The position numbers and the translations under genes are program-made. Under the pieces are notes generated by a model, which was given only the letters and a program-made list of their open reading frames with translations, was not told where the DNA came from and did not search any database. Positions 23,701 through 33,260 of a stretch of DNA of 64,000 nucleotides are shown here, one piece after another. Position 1 is the first letter of the stretch. Each line of letters begins with the position of its first letter. Location: contig CM042697.1 in the NCBI GenBank assembly GCA_023614405.1, positions 467,586,744-467,650,743 of the forward strand, written 5' to 3'. Origin of the DNA: Avena insularis. Its lineage: Eukaryota > Streptophyta > Magnoliopsida > Poales > Poaceae.

Positions 23701-25696
23701 CGTATATCATCTATATACTTAAGCTGAACAATTCTAGTCTTTTCTTTTCTGCCATATACTTATGAGATTCTCTTTCAGTATTTCCTTTTTTGTTTGAAAG
23801 AATCTATAAACATCAATAGTGGAGTCATACATATGACACATAGTCCAAAGCGTGTATAATTAAATACCAATGTCTTTGGACTTGCACTTTGAAGTAGATC
23901 GCCATCATCAAATGTTTGGTGTGCTTTCAAATTCCATTCTTTAGTAATCTCTTGGTGTAGTAAATATTTTACCTACATCAAATATTTACCCTTATCATGG
24001 AATTATCCATGATCAAGCTACTTTTTGCTTATAACGGTGAATCACGAGTATAATGTTGCTCTCCAAAAACTTTTAAAGAGAATTAAGACAACCAGCGTCT
24101 CCAACCTTTTGCAAATTCTCATTAAATATGAGAACATGACTTTTGCCATATTATACTCTATCATGTTACAACCAAAACTTTGTTTCACATATCACAATAT
24201 CTTCCACACATCATGATTTCTGAAACTACTCTTTCAACTCCTACATCACCTTGATATTGAAACTATCTTTCGAATATCAAGAATCATGGAGACAAACATG
24301 ATACTTATATACTAACACTGGAATTGTCACTCTTGTTTTAATACCAATTATTAAACTTCATGGAGTAACCGGAACTTACTAAAAGTTTGCAATAGGACTT
24401 TTAAACTTTAGATTAACACTTGAAAACAATACGATACCAGTTCGTAAAGTAACTAACCAGAATTCTATAGTTCTATCATCTCAATTATAACTAAGCGCAA
24501 GGTGGTAAACGGATGCCAATGACTACAACAACTATGCAAATTCACTTTGATTTAATTTATGATAAATAGTGTTCAACTTTTAATCATATTGCTATTGAAC
24601 TCCCACTCAAAACAATATCCCTCACATTGTTTTAGTGATCACACGAACCAAATCCACCACATCAAAACCGATCATCACGAGAGTTGATGTAGCTTCAATA
24701 GCGAACAATCAACATGTTCATCATATCTACTATATGAATCATGCTTTACCTTTCAGTGATCCGTGTTCCGAGACCATGTCTGTACATGCTAGGCTCGTCA
24801 AGATCAAACCTTAGCTTCCGCATGAGCAAATCTAGCTTGCTCACGTTGTATACACTTGCAGAATCTAACACACCCGATCATCACGTGGTGCTTCGAAACA
24901 ACGAGCTTTAGCAACGGTGCTTACTAAGGATGAACACTTTAAAACTTGAAATTGTGTGCTTGAGGGATCATCTTATAATGCTACCGTCGTGAACTAAGCA
25001 ATACAAGATGCATAAAAGGATTAACATCATATGCAATTCATAATATGTGATATGATATGGCCTTTCTTCTTGTGCTTCTGATCTCCATCTTCAAGCACGA
25101 ACATGATCTCCATCATCACCGGTGTGGCGTCAAGGTCAATGACGCCGCTTCATGGTTGTCTTCCACCAGCATCAACTATTACAACTACTTTGAATAATAG
25201 ACACGCAGGTCTTAAATGAAATTTAAAGACAACCATAAGGATCCTGTCGGTTGCCAACTTACAATAAGGAACATTGCATACATCATATATAATCACAATC
25301 ATGGCCATATCACATCACAGCACACCCCTGCAAAACAAAGTTAGACGCCTCTAATTTTCTTTGCATGTTTTACGTGGTTTGGGGCTTTCAATAAGTGTCG
25401 TTCTAACTTACGAACAAGAACCACAACATTGATACTAGTATTGTCAATCACCCGTTGTAAATTGAATCTTAACTATGTTGGGAGAAACAGGCACCTGCAA
25501 AGCCACTTATGCAATACAAGCTGCATGTCAATCGTGGATCAAGTCTCATGAACGATGTCATGTAAGGTTAGCCCGGGCCGCTTCATCCCACCATCCCGCA
25601 AGATGCGAAGTACACAAGAAGCAATCGACAACAAAAGCATCAACGCCCACAATGACCACTGTGTTCTACTCGTGCAACAGATCTACATATAGACAC

Positions 25697-25709
25697 GGCT
25701 CTGATACCA
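25697..25709 (-). other. Primer-binding site (initiator Met tRNA)
   Basis: The minus strand reads TGGTATCAGAGCC, complementary to the 3' end of plant initiator Met-tRNA, one base from the right LTR. Confidence 0.9.
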
Positions 25710-25710
25710 C

Positions 25711-27648
25711 TGTAGGGGTTCGTAGCATGGAAAACAAAAAATTTCTACCGCATGAACACACAATCAAGATCTAATCTATGATCAAGCCAAGATCTATCTA
25801 CTAGATTGTAGCAACGAGTCGATGGAATACTAACCCTCGAAGATCCAAAGCGGTTAACGAGAGCAGATTCTCGTGGGTGATGTAGTCGTACACTTCCGAT
25901 CTCAAGATCGCGTAGACGATCCTTCCGGCGCTGCGTTCCAGCAGCGCTTCCGCAGTCGGTCACACGTTCGGTACTCGATGAAGACCTTCCTCTCCCTTGT
26001 TCCAGCAGGCAGCGGAGGTTGTAGCACTCTCCTCGTGATTCCGGCAGCACGACAGCGTGGTACTGGAAGTAGAGGGGAGATCTCGTAGGGCTTCGCCTTA
26101 AGATGGAGCGAGTATGGTGGACTATGAGAGAGGCCTTGGCGACCTAGGGTTTAGAGGCACCAAGGGAGGAAGCTTGGCCGGCGGCTAGGGCTTGGGGAGA
26201 GCCCCAACTCGCCGAGTTGGAGGGGAAACCCTAGGCGGCGGCTGCACTTGGAGGTGGAGGCGCCAAAGCTAGGGTTTTAGGTGTTGGGAAGAGGGGCACC
26301 CTTGCCCCTCCTTTTATAGGTGGGAGGGAGGCGCGGTTGGGAGGAGGGAGTCCTCCTCCAACTCCTCCTCCTTGGCCGGCGGGTGGAGGGAGTAGGACTT
26401 CCTCCCTAAGTAGGTTTCCTACTCTCCCTCCACCAAGCAAACTTGTCGTTTGACTTTTCAAATTGGCGTTTGACTTTTCAAACTAGGATTTGATTTATCC
26501 CTTTATTTTGCTCAGCGATGACACCTAGTACATGATGCAACCATTCCAACTTGTTATGACACATTCATGTACCCTTCCCCTCCGGAGTGCCGGACCTTCC
26601 GGACCCTTCTAAAACATTCCCGGTGAAAACACCGGAATCATTCCCCAACTCCGAAATAGGACTTTCCTTATATGAATCTTATTCTCCGGACCATTCCGGA
26701 TCTCCTCGTGATATCCCGGATCCCATCCGAGACTCAGAACAACATTCGGTCTCTTACTCATCATTCCATAACTACTCAACAACATCGAATCCTTAAGTGT
26801 GTCTCCCTACGGTTCGTGAATTATGCGGACATGACCGAGACACTTCTCCGATCAATAACCAATAGAGGAATCTGAAAATTCATATGGCTCCCACATATTT
26901 CTACGATTACTTTGCGATCGAATGAACTACTTACATACGATACCAATTTCCCTTTGTCTCACGATAGTTTATTTATCCGAGGTTTTGATCGTCGGTATCT
27001 CTGCATACCTAGTTCAACCTCGTTACCGATAAGTACTCTTTTCTCGTTCCCGTGATATGTGATCCCTTGTGAGCCAGTCACATGCTTGCAAGCTAATTGG
27101 ATGACATTCCACTGAGAGGGCCCAGAGAATATTTATCCGTCATATGGATGGACAAATCCCACTCTTGATCCATGTGTCTCAACCCATACTTTCCGAACAC
27201 TCAATGCCACCTTTATAGCCACCTAGTTACGGTGTGGTGTTTGATGTCATCAAAGCATCCTTCCGGTGATGGTGATAAGCATGATCTCATGGTCGAAGGA
27301 ATTAGGTTACTATGTATCAGAAAGCTTATAACAAATGAACTATATTAAATGGCTTGATCTTTATGCTACGCTTAACTATAGGAGTATGTCCATCACATCA
27401 TTCTCCTAATGATATGACCCTGTTGTTAATAACATCTCTATGTTCATGATCAGGAAACCATGATCATATATTAACCAACAAGCTAGTTTAACAAGAGGCT
27501 TTACTAGGGACTCTTTTATGTTTACAAATTACACAAGTATTAATGTTTCCTGTTAATACAATTATAGCATGGTATGTAAACATTTATCATAAGTATGAAG
27601 ATATGATAATAACCACTTTATTATTGCCTCTTGGGCATATCTCCAACA
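25711..27648 (-). repeat. LTR (5' LTR in element sense), 1,938 bp
   Basis: Nearly identical to 18751-20689. Differences include a 3-bp GCG indel near 26240 and scattered transitions. It would carry the element promoter. Confidence 0.93.
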
Positions 27649-28419
27649 GATACAATTTCCACAATGATGGAAGACTATCCTTCTAATGTGTCTTTCAGAA
27701 GAAGTCTCATTGGGCCTCGACTGGTATCTTGGAACAATCTACTTTTAGGATTATCCACGATACAATTGTCGGACGGTGTTGACGTGTTCAAATGGAAATT
27801 ACTAGAAAGTGGTAAATTTTCTGTTGGCTCACTATATAGAGCTTTCGTCCAACCTGATATCCCGGTCAATGATAATAGTAAAATTTGGAAAGTGAAAATA
27901 CCCCTTAAGACGAAGATATTTGCATGGTATCTATGGAAAGGGGTAATTCTAACAAAAGATAAACTTGCAAAGAGGAATTGGCATGGAAGTACACAATGTG
28001 TTTTTTGTCATCAAGATGGGACAATTCGTCATTTATTCTTCCAATGCAATTTTGCTCGCTCTATATGGTCATTCATCCAAATAGCTTCTAGTTTATCTCC
28101 TCCATGTTCTGTAACCAATGTTTTTGGTAATTGATTGCATGGAATTTTTGATAAGTACATAACTTTGTTTAGGGCGAGAGCGCATGCCATTATATGGTCG
28201 CTATGGCTTTGTAGAAATGACAAATTTTTTAATAACATTGTGTCTTCTCCTCTACAGATTATCTATCGAGCCACGGCTATCCTTCGATCATGGACTATTC
28301 TCGAACGCATGGAGTTTCGCGACTTATTTATGGAGGGATGTACGCGATTGGAGGACATGGCGAGGGATATTTTCTCCCGACATGGATGGCCGCGTGATTT
28401 GAGGATTGATCTACCTTAG
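27649..28419 (+). pseudogene. LINE ORF2 C-terminal part (zf-RVT), after the Copia insertion
   Basis: The reading frame interrupted at 18750 resumes here. It encodes the conserved C-terminal domain of plant L1 RTs: KIWKVKIPLKTKIFAWYLWKG and the CVFCHQDGTIRHLFFQC Cys/His motif. One stop lies near 28132, and then IIWSLWLCRNDKFF continues to a stop at about 28419. Apart from the stop it is well preserved, which suggests the LINE was not very old when it was split. Confidence 0.85.
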
Positions 28420-28577
28420 ATTCAAGAAATTATCTTGATAGTGCCTTTTTGTAATGCTTGTCTACATTTTCCTCTAATTCTGTCATTCGTACGGCTGTAT
28501 GCATCTTGGTTATGCAGAGGCCGGATGTAAACATTAAACAGTTTATGTTAATAAATGCGTCTATTTCCAAAAAAAAC
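28420..28577 (+). other. LINE 3' UTR and A-rich tail
   Basis: The untranslated tail contains GTTATGCAGAGGCCGGATGT and ends in TTTCC followed by eight A residues. I could not find a matching target duplication near the 5' end of the LINE. Confidence 0.7.
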
Positions 28578-29575
28578 ATCAGGTCTGTTTAGTACGCTCA
28601 CAAAATAAGTCAATTAGATTAATAGTTGACCTGCTCGTTTGCATGCTATATCACGATGCCTACATTGAAGCGATGCAGCTATAGAATCTATCATAGTGTG
28701 ATACTTTGAGAAGAGATTTTCAATAATTAATAGTGAACGCAACCTCTTTTTCCAAGGAAATAATACTCTTGGGAGCATCGCCTCTATCAACGGATCAACA
28801 TAGTCCAAACTATGTATATGTATAGGTGTCCTAGGGAGCAGATGAGGCACATGGTACCAATTCATCCATCTATCAGCCAGCTATACCTCTGGCAGGATCA
28901 TACCGAACACTTTTTGTCTACAAGAAACATAAATTTGTAAGGTGCATGCAAGAGCAGTCATACTTACGGGAGACTTGGTTGCAGTATCTCTTGCGGCAAT
29001 GCGTGGATCAGTGGACCTAGGTAGATTAGGTATTTGCCCGTTTGTGCCTGGGAGGAGAAGAGCAATTTCCTTGCAGCCATTACCGACTGCCTCCCTTGAC
29101 CGTGGTGCTGATACATGCAGAGGAGCAAGGACGGAGGAAGGGATCTTAAAGAGACCATGGCGGCGGAGAAGGAGCTTAGGGCGCTGCACCGTACCCAATG
29201 TTTTTTCTGGTTGCATCAAAGATTAGGGTAAGGTTTTTCTTGTGTCCTTTCCACACCATTTTTTTTCTAGGTACGGATGTTAGCAAATTAAATTGAACCG
29301 TACGGATGGATACGGGACAACAGCTAATTAAATCTAAGAGGAGTCGTGTCCCTTCGGGGACATCCGATAAAAATCTAAGAGGAGTCGTGACATGTTGGAA
29401 CATCGATGTACGTGTATGTAACCTAATGCTAATTAAATCATAGCCTTGAGTAACATATCTAATGGTTAATATAATTTTTAGGTGATGTGGATCAACTCGT
29501 GTCTCGAAACACACCCTTATATTTGATTTTAGTATATATATAATAGATTTGACAAAATGCAAGAAAACAGTAACA
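28578..29575. other. Intergenic; possible small gene fragment on the minus strand
   Basis: Minus-strand sequence from about 29159 down to 28972 has an ATG in a Kozak-like context (GCCGCCATGG) and stays open to a plausible splice donor, CCC|GTAAGTATG. It is followed by a plausible acceptor (CTTGTAG at about 28919) and a second donor-like site. I do not recognise the peptide in any frame, and further exons are not convincing. It could be a captured or decayed exon. Nothing else is seen in this interval. Confidence 0.25.
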
Positions 29576-29587
29576 GACTATTATAGT

Positions 29588-29773
29588 CAAAGTTTAAAAT
29601 AGCCAGCTATTTCATTTAGCGGCAACATTTTCAGCAGCTATACAAGGCTATAGCGGGCTATTCCATTTTAGCCGTTTTAAAAAAAAAGAGGATATACAAG
29701 GCTATACTGGTTAATACTATCTTCAATATCAGGTTTTAGCTATACAAGCTCTAGCCGGCTATTTAAAACTTTG
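29588..29773. mobile_element. hAT-like MITE, 186 bp
   Basis: The ends CAAAGTTTAAAATAGCC and GGCTATTTAAAACTTTG are near-perfect inverted repeats. They are flanked by ATTATAGT (29580-29587) and ATTCTAGT (29774-29781), an 8-bp duplication with one mismatch. The 8-bp size fits the hAT superfamily. The interior repeats GCTATACAAGGCTAT-like motifs and is non-coding. Confidence 0.72.
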
Positions 29774-30629
29774 ATTCTAGTGCCAATGTTCTGGTTGATC
29801 TACACAGTTCATGGTTGCTTCTTGGTTCTGTGATTTTGTTTGCTCAAATTCGTCTGTTATTGAAGTTGCTTTGCACGGACGCGCACGCAGCCTGCCATCA
29901 CGTGGTGCAAATTAATTCATAGCTGTTCTGGGTGGATGGCAAATGTAATTCTTTTCGTCTGGTTTTATACCGGTAGTACTGACCGTAGGATCCCTTTTTT
30001 TTTCAAACTGACCGTGGGATCCCTGGTTATTAGTACAGTAGATCGAAATGAGGCAAAATATTTGCCTATTTTTTTTTGACATGAATGTCTGCCTATTTCA
30101 TTTGTTAAGGAAAGGGAGAGAACAAAGTCTTTGAAGATGAACATCAGGCCTTGAGAAGCTCGAGGTCTGCCCTGCTCAAGTTTGCAACGGTAGTAGCCGG
30201 CTTGGCCTCGTCCTGGAAAATTCTGCGTCCATGTTCGTCCAAATGTGCCAGATTATGTAGACCGACACACAAATATTCTCTTTTTTTTTTTTTTGCTCAT
30301 TAGTCTTTCTTCAAAGCTTTGACCATTAGCTATTCAAACGGATTATTACTCTACCGATACGATTTCACCCAACATTTAGCACCAATCGTGATCCAAGTCC
30401 TCGCCAGCCTCCCCCTGGATGGTGCGGAGGAACTGCAGAGTGGTAAGGTGAATCCCAGGAGTAGCTTCATGAACTGCAAAAGCGCCATGACTAGCTTGTT
30501 CCATGACACTAAATTTCAACTGCTCCATACCATTTCTACAGTACATTAGCGTCCAACGGATTAACTAACAAGCTAAGTCAGTTCATGGAACAATCACTAG
30601 AGCAACAGCCGATAGCTCTAGCTATTCTC
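29774..30629. other. Intergenic; nothing identified
   Basis: Mixed-composition sequence with a T14-type run near 30281. No gene or diagnostic repeat end was recognised. Confidence 0.4.
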
Positions 30630-32290
30630 AAAATCATGCTTTCGCCCCGCTTTATAAATAAAGCAACATCCAGGTTTACAAGGTCATCCAAACAACAACA
30701 GCGGCCGAGGCCAACAAGAAAACGAAAATAGGATGTACGACAGCTGAAGCTACGGCACAATAAAGCCCAAAGCTAACAGAAGCAAAAAAAGGAGGGACAA
30801 CAACAACACACTAGGCACCGCAAAGCCAACGTCATGAGTGCGCCGGGGCCGAGAAGGGACGCACCGTCGTCCTCAGGGCCCGAAGAGTGTCATCGCGAGC
30901 CTCCCGGTCACGCTGGCCCACCAACGGGTACAACTGTTAAAGAAAGGCGAGGAAAGAGAAAATAGAGTCAGACACGGGTGGGGTAAATCCGCTCAATCAC
31001 CATCTTGTTTCTCACGTTCCATAAGGTCCAGGTTAGGGCGCAAACACTAGCTAGAAGAGGCGGCGTCTTCCTCCGGCATGGTTTGCCTCGGCCTGGAGGA
31101 ACTCCTCAAGCTCCTGCGCCTGCAAAGATGACCCGAGAGTCCCCCGAACAAAACACCAAAGGAACTGGGCCGCCGTGCAGGAGAACATAATATAGGCACA
31201 GGTCTCCGGGGTCCCACATAGGGGACAAGGACCGTTGCTCGGGCCGTTGCGTTTGTCTACCTCCACCCCTGATGGCAAGCGATCCCGGAGCAGTTGCCAG
31301 ACGAAAATGCGGATGCTAAGACAGAGGGGAGCCTTCCAAAGGGGCGAGGTCCACCGCATCTCCGGGCCCTGGAAGAGGGTCCGGTATGCCGAGCTCACCG
31401 GGAACTCCCCCGACGGGGCCAGCCGCCAGGCCACCAAGTCTTGTCCCTCAGACAAGGAGACATCAAGAACAGACATCAGCCGCTGGTATTCCTCCGCCTC
31501 GGCCATGAAAAATGAGCGACGAAACAAGATGTTCCATCTACCCTCCCGAAAGGCCTTGACAACTAGGATAATCGAGAAGGCGGAGATGGCATAAAGCGCA
31601 GGGAACTTCTCACAAAGCAGGGACGACGGGAGCCAAGGGTCAAGCCACAGACGCACCTTCTTCCCATCACCCACGGCAAAGGAGGAACCCAAATCAATGT
31701 AGCCTTTAATATCCTGGATGGCTCGCTAGAATTGGGAGCCTTCCCGGCACTCGCATGCTAAAAGGGGCCAGCCATGGAGGTACATGGCTTTAATGAGGCA
31801 TAGCCAAAGACTCCCGACATCCCTAAGGATGCGCCAGGCCCATTTCAGCATCAGGGCTACATTAAAGCGACGCGAGTCAAGAATCCCTATGCCCTCAACG
31901 CTCTTGGGGGCGCACACGTCTACCCATTTGACCATATGGTAGCGCTGGTGGCCATCCCTGGCTGCCCAAAAGAACCTTGACAGCTCCTTAGCGAAGTTTG
32001 AATGGGTACCTTTCGGGCAGCAGGTACAGCCCCATCTGGTACATGGGCAGGTTCGAGAGACACGAATTGATCAAGACTGTCTTGCTCCCCTTGGTCGTGT
32101 GCCTTGCTCGCCAGGGTTCGGCTTTAGATCGGATCCTCGTAACCAGGGGAGCCAGGACCTTGATCAAGACCCTTGTCTCCTGGATGGGCATACCTAGATA
32201 AGAAATAGGGAAGTCTGCCAGATTACAGTTGAGATTATCCGCAATACGATGTCTATCTTCCTCAGAGTATTCACTAACAAAGAAAAAGTT
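30630..32290 (-). mobile_element. L1-type LINE, minus strand, 5'-truncated
   Basis: Only the C-terminal half of ORF2 and the 3' tail remain. The 3' end, read on the minus strand, finishes near GCTTTATTTATAAAGCGGGGCGAAAGC at about 30637-30663, a tail shared with the insertion at 12360-13563. The 5' limit lies near the 32283 target site of a second small insertion and is not sharply defined. Confidence 0.8.
30840..32285 (-). pseudogene. LINE ORF2 C-terminal fragment (post-RT and zf-RVT)
   Basis: Going down the minus strand, frames encode FPISYLGMPIQETR (about 32200-32160) and KTVLINSCLSNLPMYQMGLY. Next come GIGILDSRRFNVALMLKWAW (about 31880-31820) and a 213-codon frame at 31692-31051. That frame contains SPLWKAPLCLSIRIFVWQLL and CPLCGTPETCAYIMFSC, the zf-RVT signature. 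TLWNVRNKMVIER follows in another phase to about 30960. Stops and frameshifts separate the pieces, near 31940-31985 and 31695-31730. The RT palm and the endonuclease are missing. Confidence 0.82.
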
Positions 32291-32296
32291 ATCAAG

Positions 32297-32489
32297 TTTT
32301 TTTGAGGGAAAGCCACCACGGCAAACTTTGTTGATTATGGATTAAAGATACATCATCCCCCAAGCACACTTACCAGGAAATCAGGGGGTTCATCTTGTCA
32401 AATAATCGACAAAGTTCCTCTGAATGTCTAGCTAACACATGTGCTGCCGTATTGGCCTCCCTAGGACCATGAACAATAGAGTTTCCAGT
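32297..32489 (-). mobile_element. 193-bp LINE 3' end with 14-bp TSD
   Basis: AAAAAGT(T/G)ATCAAG flanks the block at 32283-32296 and 32490-32503. On the minus strand the block encodes VHGPREANTAAHVLARHS, then a stop, a short 3' UTR and an A7 tail. That peptide matches the C-terminal end of the RNase H domain carried by some plant LINEs, so this is a second, heavily 5'-truncated LINE of a different type from its neighbour. Confidence 0.75.
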
Positions 32490-32621
32490 AAAAAGTGATC
32501 AAGTTTGCAAGAAAACCAGATCGAAAACCACACAAACTTGCTTCTTTAGAGATAAACAAGCAAAAAACAAACCCTGACATGCGGACTACTCCCAAAACGT
32601 GAAACAACAAGACATCATGTG

Positions 32622-33082
32622 TGTTAAAAATGCCTTTACAACGGATCTAGTCTAGATCTAACAGTAGCACTATACATCACCTTTGTAGAACGAGAACAGA
32701 GAGAGAGAGAGAAAGAACCGAGGTGAACTCTACCTGCTCCCTGGTTCGACAAACACGAGCCAGAGGGAATGCCCGAGCTGGTGCCGGAGCTAGAACCTCC
32801 GTCGTTGGCCATGGGTGGTAAGAGGGAGTGTGGCGAGCGTGCGGTTAGGGTGGCATCGGTGGAGCTTCCCGTTGGCGCAGCGCTAGCCTAGATCGGATTG
32901 GCTTGTAGGTGGGGCGGCTAGGGCACGGCTAACCTCGTAGGTCGTGCTGCCGGCTCCCCACCACTTTATATAGCGCTGGCGACAGGGGCCCACCAACCAG
33001 ATAAGGTTGGGCGCCCCCGATCAGGGCGCAGTTAGGGTCGTGTTGGGCCGTTGGGCCCAGTCACGTTGAGATCTATCTAACA
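32622..33082 (-). repeat. LTR (3' LTR in element sense), 461 bp
   Basis: TG..CA termini, a short (GA)n run near 32700 and a TATATA-type sequence near 32966 are visible. Confidence 0.93.
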
Positions 33083-33095
33083 TTCTCCCCCTAGA
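33083..33095 (-). other. Polypurine tract
   Basis: The minus strand reads CTAGGGGGAGAA immediately before the LTR TGTTAGATAG, a typical plus-strand primer site. Confidence 0.8.
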
Positions 33096-33260
33096 TCTCG
33101 ACTTTACTTTTAACCTTGTTCTTTACTTATTCCATCACAGAATGATACATAGAGCATGTTTCATCGTCTCAGCTCAATTGCCGATAGAATCAGACAACCA
33201 CTATATACCTTCATGTTCTGAAACAAATTCTGTTACTTTTGGGCCTCTATAGTCCAGGAA

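Larger units (their letters stand above)
20690..25710 (-). pseudogene. Decayed internal region (former Copia gag-pol plus leader)
   Basis: About 5 kb of AT-rich sequence, largely without coding frames. The 20700-21000 end aligns by eye with 51920-52220, which lies just outside the RNase H-like frame of the related element. At the other end, 24600-24800 aligns with the leader at 55990-56190 (for example CCGTGTTCCGAG.CCATGTCTG.ACATGCTAGGCTCG). No intact Copia domain could be read. Given LTRs that differ by only about 2%, the coding loss probably predates insertion. Confidence 0.7.
18751..27648 (-). mobile_element. Copia-type LTR retrotransposon, BARE/Angela-like, full-length but without coding capacity
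   Basis: Two LTRs (18751-20689 and 25711-27648) flank ~5.0 kb. GATAC is duplicated at 18746-18750 and 27649-27653. Read on the minus strand the LTR starts TGTTGG(A)(G/T)ATATGCCC and ends CCCTACA, features of the BARE-1/Angela/WIS group. The priming site lies inside the right LTR and a purine-rich tract lies inside the left one, giving minus orientation. My hand count is about 37 differences over ~1,940 LTR bases (~2%). The interior keeps only DNA-level resemblance to a Copia pol end and leader (compare 20690-21000 with 51914-52220). Its few open frames are short (70 codons or fewer apart from one ~100-codon frame running into the LTR) and none resembles Copia protein. Confidence 0.93.
16410..28577 (+). 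mobile_element. L1-type LINE, defective, split by a Copia element
   Basis: LINE sequence occupies about 16410-18750 and 27649-28577. It has an ORF1-like part, a reverse transcriptase, a C-terminal zinc-binding (zf-RVT) region, a 3' UTR with TTATGCAGAGGCCGGATGT and an A8 tail. The apurinic-type endonuclease expected between ORF1 and RT is missing: ORF1-like sequence to about 17350 runs straight into RT motifs at about 17400. The two halves are separated by the 18751-27648 Copia element, whose GATAC target duplication falls in the LINE ORF2 reading frame. Confidence 0.88.
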
